Source: DATLGB01 sp963726825 (GTDB taxonomy: Bacteria > Actinomycetota > Thermoleophilia > Solirubrobacterales > Solirubrobacteraceae). From it: a DNA stretch of 64,000 bases. The number at the start of each line of letters is the position of its first letter. Positions within the stretch are counted from its first letter, which is position 1. Made by a program: the position numbers and the translations under genes. The stretch covers positions 930,001 to 994,000 of the forward strand of contig CAVSDT010000001.1 of the NCBI GenBank assembly GCA_963726825.1, written 5' to 3'. The notes under the pieces are model-generated. The model ran no database searches. It was given only the letters and a program-made list of their open reading frames with translations, and was not told where the DNA came from. This document shows, piece after piece, positions 59,089 through 64,000 of the stretch.

Positions 59089-59721
59089 ATGGCGACACGC
59101 CTGGCGTTGGTCGAGGATCACCAGGCCCTGCTGCAGGGGCTCGAGCTGTTGCTCGGCGCGCAGGGTTGCGAGGTGGTCGGCACGGCCGGCGATCGGGCGA
59201 CCGGCCTGGCGCTCGTGCGGGCCACCGACCCCGACGTCGTCGTGGTCGACGTCGGCCTCGGCGAGGACTCGGGGATCGCCCTCGCCCGCGACGTGCTCGC
59301 CGAGTGCCCGGAGCGCGGGGTGGTCCTCTACACGGGGTCGAGCGACATCGAGCTGCTCGAGGACGGCCTCGACGCCGGCGCCCGCGGCTACGCCCTCAAG
59401 GAGGGTGCGCCGTCGGAGCTGATGCAGGCGATCGACGCGGTCGCCGACGGCGGCACCTACGTCGACCCTCGGCTGCGGCCCGCGCTCCTGTCGCGCCGGG
59501 CGGTGGAGAAGTCGCGCACGCTGTCGGCCCGCGAGCGCGAGATCGTCGGGCTGCTGGCCACGGGGCTGACCGGGGAGGAGGTCGCCGAGCGGCTGTTCCT
59601 GTCCGCCGAGACCGTCAAGACGCACATCCGCAACGCGCTGAACAAGCTCGAGGCCCGCAACCGGGTCCACGGGATCGCGATCGCGCTGCGTGAGGGCCTG
59701 ATCACGTCCGACCGGCCGTGA
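59089..59721 (+). CDS. NarL/LuxR-type response regulator
   Basis: A 210-residue regulator: receiver domain (residues 1-120) with Glu9/Asp10, phospho-acceptor Asp54 (VVVVDVGLGEDSG), Thr82 and Lys104, then a LuxR-type helix-turn-helix (about 146-195; LSAREREIVGLLATGLTGEE, VAERLFLSAETVKTHIRNAL). The ATG at 59089 is preferred; an upstream in-frame ATG at 59035 would add a Pro/Arg-rich tail. Its stop overlaps the GTG of a 65-residue HisKA-like gene (GTGA). No full sensor kinase is adjacent on this strand. Confidence 0.92.
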   Translation: MATRLALVEDHQALLQGLELLLGAQGCEVVGTAGDRATGLALVRATDPDVVVVDVGLGEDSGIALARDVLAECPERGVVLYTGSSDIELLEDGLDAGARGYALKEGAPSELMQAIDAVADGGTYVDPRLRPALLSRRAVEKSRTLSAREREIVGLLATGLTGEEVAERLFLSAETVKTHIRNALNKLEARNRVHGIAIALREGLITSDRP

Positions 59722-59915
59722 CGGACGACGACCCCGGCGGCCTCAGGCAGCTCCATCACGACCTGCGTGCGCCGCTCGTGATCGTCACGGGCTTCGCGCA
59801 GCTGCTGGCCGCCGAGGGCGACCTGGACCCCGAGCTGCGCCGGGACTACGCCCGGCGGATCGCGAAGGCCGGCGACGAGGTCACCCGGCTGCTCGAGCAG
59901 CGCCTCGGCGACTGA
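59718..59915 (+). CDS. stand-alone HisKA (dimerisation/phosphoacceptor) mini-protein
   Basis: A 65-residue protein beginning at GTG 59718 inside the stop of the response regulator (GTGA). Residues 9-32 (LRQLHHDLRAPLVIVTGFAQ) match the HisKA H-box pattern H-D/E-L-R-x-P-L, with the candidate phospho-His at 14. The second half (DPELRRDYARRIAKAGDEVT, RLLEQRLGD) fits the second helix of the hairpin. There is no sensor or ATPase domain, and the stop at 59915 is followed by a convergent gene, so it is not merely a cut kinase in this sequence. It could be a dimeric phosphotransfer or phosphatase adaptor for its regulator; a decayed kinase remnant is the alternative. Confidence 0.72.
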   Translation: MTDDDPGGLRQLHHDLRAPLVIVTGFAQLLAAEGDLDPELRRDYARRIAKAGDEVTRLLEQRLGD

Positions 59916-59942
59916 CCGTCGGCCGCGGCCGTCGACGCCCGG

Positions 59943-60899
59943 CTAGGCCGCGAGGCGGTCGCCGAACCAGGCGGCGCCCGACAGCGCCCGGTCGAAGCCG
60001 GACCACTGGGCGCCCTCGGGGAGCTCCTTCTCGATCCGGTCGAAGGACCCGAGGGAGGCGCCGAGGTTGTCGATCATGTGCACGAGGGTCGCCTCGCGCG
60101 TGCAGGGGACCACGGGGGAGCCGTGCTCGAGCCGGCCGTGGTGGCTGAGGATGATGTGCAGCACCGCAGCGGCGCGCTGCGGCGGGAAGCCCGGCAGGTC
60201 CTCGATCAGGCGGCGGACCCGGTAGTAGCCCATCGGGATCTCACCCTGGAGCTTGCCCCCGTCGGTCATCTCGATCGCGAGCGGGTCGGTCGTGTAGGCG
60301 TCGAGCTTGCCGATGTCGTGCAGGAGGCCGCCGGTGACGGCGACGTCGCGGTCGATGCCCGGGAAGGTCGAGGCCATCGCGCTCACCCCCTGGGCGACGG
60401 TGAGCGTGTGCTCGAGCAGGCCGTGGCGGTAGGCCTGGTGGTAGTACTTCGCCGCCGGTGCCTCGCGGTAGGCGGCCCACGTCTCGCTCCCCGGGGCGAA
60501 GACCGCGTCCAGCAGCCCGCGCAGGTGACGGCACTGGACGGTCGAGACGAGCTCGCGCAGGTCGCGCTCCATCGCCTCCGCCGACAGCGGGGGGCCGTCG
60601 AGCAGCGCGGTGAGGTCCGCCTCGGCGGGCTGGGCGGGGCGGATCGCCTCGACGACGAGCTCGGTGCCGTGCCGGGGGTGGCAGGCCACGCGGCCCGCGA
60701 CGCGCACGACGGTGCCGGCGCGGCAGCCGTCCGGCACGTCCTCGCAGCCGTCGCGCACGACGCCGGTGACGACGCCCGTGCGGTCCCCCAGCGAGAGCTT
60801 CACCCAGCGCGCGCCCGCTCGCGTGACCCGGTCCTCCCGGCCCTTGAGGACGAGGACGAGATCGCACTCCTGACCGTCGGTGAGGTCGCGCACGCTCAT
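59943..60899 (-). CDS. OB-fold plus HD-domain phosphohydrolase (YhaM-like), paralogue
   Basis: A 318-residue protein with the same order as the gene at 12765-13616: OB-fold (SVRDLTDGQECDLVLVLKGR, RWVKLSLGDRTGVVTGVV), a linker, then the HD domain (LLEHTLTVAQGVSAMAS, GGLLHDIGKLDAYTTDPLAI, IILSHHGRLEHGSPVVPCTR). These match YhaM-type 3'-5' exoribonucleases. It retains more of the C-terminal HD extension than the other copy. ATG 60899 starts at the conserved block. Between it and the convergent mini-HisKA gene lies a palindromic GGCCGCGGCC (59921-59930) that may help terminate. Confidence 0.88.
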   Translation of the reverse strand: MSVRDLTDGQECDLVLVLKGREDRVTRAGARWVKLSLGDRTGVVTGVVRDGCEDVPDGCRAGTVVRVAGRVACHPRHGTELVVEAIRPAQPAEADLTALLDGPPLSAEAMERDLRELVSTVQCRHLRGLLDAVFAPGSETWAAYREAPAAKYYHQAYRHGLLEHTLTVAQGVSAMASTFPGIDRDVAVTGGLLHDIGKLDAYTTDPLAIEMTDGGKLQGEIPMGYYRVRRLIEDLPGFPPQRAAAVLHIILSHHGRLEHGSPVVPCTREATLVHMIDNLGASLGSFDRIEKELPEGAQWSGFDRALSGAAWFGDRLAA

Positions 60900-60950
60900 G
60901 GCCTCCTGGAAGCTAGACGCGGGGGCGGACGCGTTCGGTAGCGTTGCCCC

Positions 60951-61229
60951 ATGCGACTCCACACGTGTCCCGCCAAGGACAAGGGCGCCCCCATGCATCC
61001 GTGCGCGAAGGCCGTCAAGGCGGTGCGCGACGCGGGTCACGATCCGGAGCTCGTCCCCGCCGGTGGCTTCAAGGCGCTCGGCTTCACCCGCCGCGGCAGG
61101 CGCGACCACATCCGCGAGCTCACGGGCCAGGAGGACGTGCCCGTGCTGGAGGTCGGCGACGGCACGGTCGTGACGGGCACGGCCGCGATCGTGGAGTGGG
61201 CGCAGGCGCACCCCGCGGCGGCCGGCTAG
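60951..61229 (+). CDS. glutaredoxin/GST N-terminal-like thioredoxin-fold protein
   Basis: A 92-residue protein with a thioredoxin-like fold of the GST_N/glutaredoxin type: MRLHTCPAKDKGAPMHPC, HDPELVPAGGFKALGFT, then the cis-Pro strand EDVPVLEVGDGTVVTGTAAI (V-P and the T-G/S motif that contacts thiol cofactors). The CPAK start replaces the usual CPFC/CPYC, so it would be a monothiol type if redox active; a further Cys18 is near. It is divergent from the OB-HD gene. The following bases 61230-61313 contain only C-rich sequence. Confidence 0.82.
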   Translation: MRLHTCPAKDKGAPMHPCAKAVKAVRDAGHDPELVPAGGFKALGFTRRGRRDHIRELTGQEDVPVLEVGDGTVVTGTAAIVEWAQAHPAAAG

Positions 61230-61313
61230 GCCGCCACCCCCACCCCCACCGACCCGCCGGAGCCCACCGGCCACGTCATGGCCTGATCTCCCAGCACCGG
61301 CGCGAGGATCACG

Positions 61314-61907
61314 TCACTCGAAGCTGGTAGGCAGGTCGGTCGCCGGTCGCGACGGCCCTGAGCTCCGTCGTGCGCGCCACTCCTCGGCCAGCAGCCCGTA
61401 GACCGCATGGTCGAGGACCCGCGTCCCGACCCGCTCGGCCCGGCGGGCGACGCCCTCGAACGCGAAGCCCAGCCGCTCCGGGACGGCGCGGGAGCGGTGG
61501 TTCTCGGTGCCCGCGCGGATCTCGATGCGCTCGACGCCCCAGGTGTCGACCGCGTGGTCGATCAAGACGGTGACGGCGCTCGTCATGATCCCGCGGCCGA
61601 CCACATCGCCCGTCAGCCAGTAGCCGATGGCCATGGAGCGGTGGACCCAGTCCACCGCCGGGGTGCCGAGGGTGCCGGCGATGCGGCCGTCGACCTCCAC
61701 GAGGGTCTGGATGCCGCGGTTGTCGGCGATCTGGCGGCGCGCCGCGCGGATCCAGGCGAGCGCGCCCGCCTCGGAGTACCCCCGGGTCCAGGGCATCCAC
61801 GGGTCCAGGTGCGCGCGGTTGGCGTCGACGGCCGCGGCGAGCTCGCGCGCGTCGGACTCCTCCGGCAGCCGCAGGCGCACGCCCTCGGCCAGCGCGCGCT
61901 CGAGCAC
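61314..61907 (-). CDS. GNAT-family N-acetyltransferase (RimJ/RimL-like)
   Basis: A 197-residue acetyltransferase. The N-terminal VRLRLPEESDARELAAAVDA is followed by IQTLVEVDGRIAGTLGT, WVHRSMAIGYWLTGDVVGRG (motif A, acetyl-CoA pyrophosphate region) and IEIRAGTENHRSRAVPERLG with FAFEGVARRAERVG. This is the RimJ/RimL/ribosomal-protein-Ser acetyltransferase subgroup. GTG 61907 is four bases after the stop of the EcsC-like gene, so the two form an operon; GTG 61880 is a shorter alternative. Confidence 0.88.
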   Translation of the reverse strand: MLERALAEGVRLRLPEESDARELAAAVDANRAHLDPWMPWTRGYSEAGALAWIRAARRQIADNRGIQTLVEVDGRIAGTLGTPAVDWVHRSMAIGYWLTGDVVGRGIMTSAVTVLIDHAVDTWGVERIEIRAGTENHRSRAVPERLGFAFEGVARRAERVGTRVLDHAVYGLLAEEWRARRSSGPSRPATDLPTSFE

Positions 61908-61911
61908 GGCG

Positions 61912-62568
61912 TCAGCGGCCCTCGTAGAACTGCATCGCCCGGTCGGCGAGGTCGCGCGTGTCGCGTTCGTTGCCGACGGCGTTCGTGACGATCGCCAGGC
62001 CGGGGACCAGGCGGCCGGAGAACCGCGAGGCCGCCCGCTTGCCGACCATGAGGGCCAGGCGCGAGACGAGCGTCGGGTTCTTGCCCCGCTTGGGGTGCTC
62101 GCCCCGCAGCCGCCGGTTGGCCATCGCGACGGCCATCGACCGGCCGACGCCATCGAGCCCGGCGCGGGCCTCCTCGACGCTCGAGTAGATGCGCTGCAGC
62201 ACCAGCTGCTCGGCCGGCCGGATCGGGTCCAGCGGGTCGTGGCCGTAGGCGGCGGCGACGTAGAACACGAGCCGCGACTGGACCCAGGCGGCGAACGCGA
62301 GGTCCGGGACGACGGTGGCGAAGCCCCCGACGCCCGTCGCGGCGCCGCCGGCCCGGGCGAGCCGGGCGTGATGGAGCTTCGCCCGCTTGGCGAGCTCGCG
62401 GCCCTCCGTGTGGCCCTCGGCCCGCTGCCTGGCGACCCAGTCGCGGGCGGACGGCCCGTGGTAGTCGGCCGCCATCAGCGCGAGCTGCTCCGGCGCGTGC
62501 CGGGGGTCGTCGCGGATCGCGTGCCAGAGGCCGGCGGGCAGGTCGCGCAGCTCGCGATCGTCGTCCAT
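61912..62568 (-). CDS. EcsC-family protein
   Basis: A 218-residue protein of the EcsC-like type: LAKRAKLHHARLARAGGAAT followed by GVGGFATVVPDLAFAAWVQS and RLVFYVAAAYGHDPLDPIRP, with VLQRIYSSVEEARAGLDGVG. Amphipathic and hydrophobic helices predominate, and such proteins are probably membrane-associated. EcsC accompanies the Ecs ABC transporter in Bacillus, but its function is unknown and no ABC genes are present here. ATG 62568 is divergent from the efflux gene at 62626. Confidence 0.8.
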   Translation of the reverse strand: MDDDRELRDLPAGLWHAIRDDPRHAPEQLALMAADYHGPSARDWVARQRAEGHTEGRELAKRAKLHHARLARAGGAATGVGGFATVVPDLAFAAWVQSRLVFYVAAAYGHDPLDPIRPAEQLVLQRIYSSVEEARAGLDGVGRSMAVAMANRRLRGEHPKRGKNPTLVSRLALMVGKRAASRFSGRLVPGLAIVTNAVGNERDTRDLADRAMQFYEGR

Positions 62569-62625
62569 GGCGGCCTCCTACCCAGCATTTCATCCGGACC
62601 CGCACGGTCCCCGTAAGCTCGCGAC

Positions 62626-64000
62626 ATGGCCAAGTGGTGGACCCTCGTCGCGGTGTGCCTCGGCACGTTCATGCTGCTCGTGGACGTGACGATCGTCAAC
62701 GTCGCGCTGCCGAGCATCGAGCGCGACCTCGGCTCCTCCTTCGACGACCTCCAGTGGGTCGTGGACGCCTACGCGCTGGCCCTCGCGGCGATCCTGCTGA
62801 CCGCGGGCTCGCTCGCCGACCTGTTCGGCCGGCGGCGCATCTACGTCCTCGGCGTCGGCATCTTCACCGCCGCCTCGCTCGTCTGCGGCCTGGCCGCCTC
62901 GCCGCTCGCGCTCAACCTCGCCCGTGCCGTGCAGGGCGTCGGTGGCGCGCTGATGTTCGCCTGCGCGCTCGCCCTGCTGGCCTCCGGCTACCAGGGCAAG
63001 GACCGCGGCACCGCCTTCGGCATCTGGGGCGCCACGACGGGTGCGGCCGTCGCGGTCGGCCCGCTCGCCGGCGGCGCGCTGACCCAGGCGATCGGCTGGG
63101 AGGCGATCTTCTTCGTCAACATCCCGTTCGGCCTCGCGGTGATCTGGCTCTCGCTGCGCTCCGTCGCGGAGTCCAGGAACGAGGCGGCCGGGCGCACCGA
63201 CGTCCTCGGCCTGCTCCTCTTCTCGGCCGCCCTCGCGGCGCTCGTCTTCGGCCTCATCCGCGGCAACGACGAGGGCTTCGGCTCGCCCCTGATCCTCACC
63301 CTGCTCATCGGCGCGGCGGTCCTGCTGGTCGTCTTCGTCCTCGTCGAGCGGCGCGTCGCGTCCCCGATGCTCGAGCTGGCGCTGTTTCGCAACCCGACGT
63401 TCGTCGGCGCCTCGATCGCGGCGTTCACCCTCAGCGCGACGATCTTCGCCCTGTTCCTCTACATCACGCTCTACATCCAGAACCAGCTCGACTACTCCGC
63501 CCTGGAGGCGGGCCTGCGCTTCCTCCCGACCTCGCTGATCTCGTTCTTCGTCGCCCCCGTCTCGGGCAAGTACGGCGAGCGGATCGGCATCCGCTGGGTG
63601 ATCGGGATCGGCCTCGGCCTCGTCGGGATCGGCCTGCTGCTGATGAGCGGCATCGACGCCTCCGACGACTGGACCGTGCTCCTCCCCGGCCTGATCGTCG
63701 CGGCGTTCGGCATCGGCATGGTCAACCCCGCGCTCGCGACGACGGCGGTCGGCGTCGTCACGCCGCAGCGGTCGGGCATGGCGTCGGGGATCAACTCGAC
63801 GTTCCGCCAGGTCGGCATCGCCACCGGCGTCGCGCTGTGGGGCGCGGTCTTCGCCGGCGTCGTCAACGACAAGGCCGGCACCTTCGCCGCGGCCCTCGGC
63901 GGCGGGAAGGCGCCGCGCGGGTCGGGCTCCTTCAGCGACTTCGTCTCCTTCGGCGCCTACCGCGAGATCGGCGCGCGCGCGATCACCCCGGGCCGGACGG
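62626..64000 (+). CDS. DHA2-family (EmrB/QacA) drug efflux MFS transporter, N-terminal part (runs off the window)
   Basis: 458 codons of an open frame continue beyond base 64000. The start MAKWWTLVAVCLGTFMLLVD leads to VTIVNVALPSIERDLGSSFD, the 14-helix EmrB/QacA signature, then LADLFGRRRIYVLGVGIF (motif A), RAVQGVGGALMFACALAL, GIWGATTGAAVAVGPLAGGA (motif C) and INSTFRQVGIATGVALWGAV near helix 13. It is expected to be a proton-coupled multidrug exporter. It is divergent from the EcsC/GNAT operon, 57 bases apart. Because the end is missing, its operon partners are unknown. Confidence 0.93.
   Translation, partial: MAKWWTLVAVCLGTFMLLVDVTIVNVALPSIERDLGSSFDDLQWVVDAYALALAAILLTAGSLADLFGRRRIYVLGVGIFTAASLVCGLAASPLALNLARAVQGVGGALMFACALALLASGYQGKDRGTAFGIWGATTGAAVAVGPLAGGALTQAIGWEAIFFVNIPFGLAVIWLSLRSVAESRNEAAGRTDVLGLLLFSAALAALVFGLIRGNDEGFGSPLILTLLIGAAVLLVVFVLVERRVASPMLELALFRNPTFVGASIAAFTLSATIFALFLYITLYIQNQLDYSALEAGLRFLPTSLISFFVAPVSGKYGERIGIRWVIGIGLGLVGIGLLLMSGIDASDDWTVLLPGLIVAAFGIGMVNPALATTAVGVVTPQRSGMASGINSTFRQVGIATGVALWGAVFAGVVNDKAGTFAAALGGGKAPRGSGSFSDFVSFGAYREIGARAITPGRT

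Overview
The window comes from a very GC-rich bacterial chromosome, low-to-mid 70s percent by eye. The gene content points to a high-GC actinobacterium, most likely class Thermoleophilia (Solirubrobacterales-like); that placement is inference. Supporting signs are an acyl-CoA carboxylase epsilon-like subunit, a fused PafB/PafC-type WYL regulator, a DUF2342 zinc protease-like protein, an AdnAB/RecB-type helicase-nuclease, full-length Lhr, a CitA-type citrate synthase, a CASTOR/POLLUX-type channel and an H1-like Lys/Ala-rich protein. Genes are tightly packed with ATGA/GTGA/TTGA start-stop overlaps. Several convergent pairs share their stop codons inside a CTAG or TCAGCTGA palindrome.

Region 1-8446 is a catabolic-looking island. 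It holds the end of an FAD oxidoreductase, a VOC-MBL-VOC operon plus a small ORF (minus strand), a divergent MBL-SnoaL operon, an EthD-ligase-ligase operon (minus strand) and a CBS-pair protein. Two copies of one TetR-type operator (17 of 20 bases identical) sit in the two divergent promoter regions, at 2509-2528 and 7973-7992, and tie all these operons into one putative regulon. I could not identify its substrate.

Region 8475-24845 is mixed housekeeping: the CASTOR/POLLUX channel, a selenocysteine tRNA gene (anticodon UCA) at 10421-10512, a secreted GH15 enzyme, an OB-HD protein, PAC2, an MFS transporter, the helicase-nuclease, an inositol-phosphatase-like enzyme, a repeat-rich gap, DUF2342, the H1-like protein, a methyltransferase behind a hairpin-rich leader, an ASCH-like protein, AccE, and Mrp facing a ferredoxin across a symmetric terminator. 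Region 24843-38215 has amidase, citrate synthase, groES-groEL with two CIRCE boxes around a clear promoter, ASCH, Nudix and Crp/Fnr genes, an ECF sigma/DUF4349 pair, GDPD, Nei, a 320-base gap full of repeats, and a PlsC-like acyltransferase.

Region 38234-64000 has an alkyl-DHAP-synthase-like flavoenzyme, a phospholipase-D/cardiolipin-synthase-like protein with an MBL gene, Lhr, a Crp-like regulator, a TetR-membrane-protein-uracil glycosylase operon, and rmlA-rmlD-rmlB for dTDP-rhamnose without rmlC. It continues with a membrane histidine kinase, a single-domain receiver, WYL and FMN/F420-type genes, a NarL-type regulator translationally coupled to a 65-residue protein that is only a HisKA dimerisation helix pair, a second OB-HD paralogue, a GNAT and EcsC pair, and the start of a DHA2 efflux pump cut by the window end.

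Three otherwise convincing genes (38234-39923, 41240-41978, 51030-52017) each carry one extra base. All three shifts go the same way and each is repaired by dropping one base, so sequence error is as likely as real inactivation. No rRNA, insertion sequence, prophage or CRISPR array was seen.
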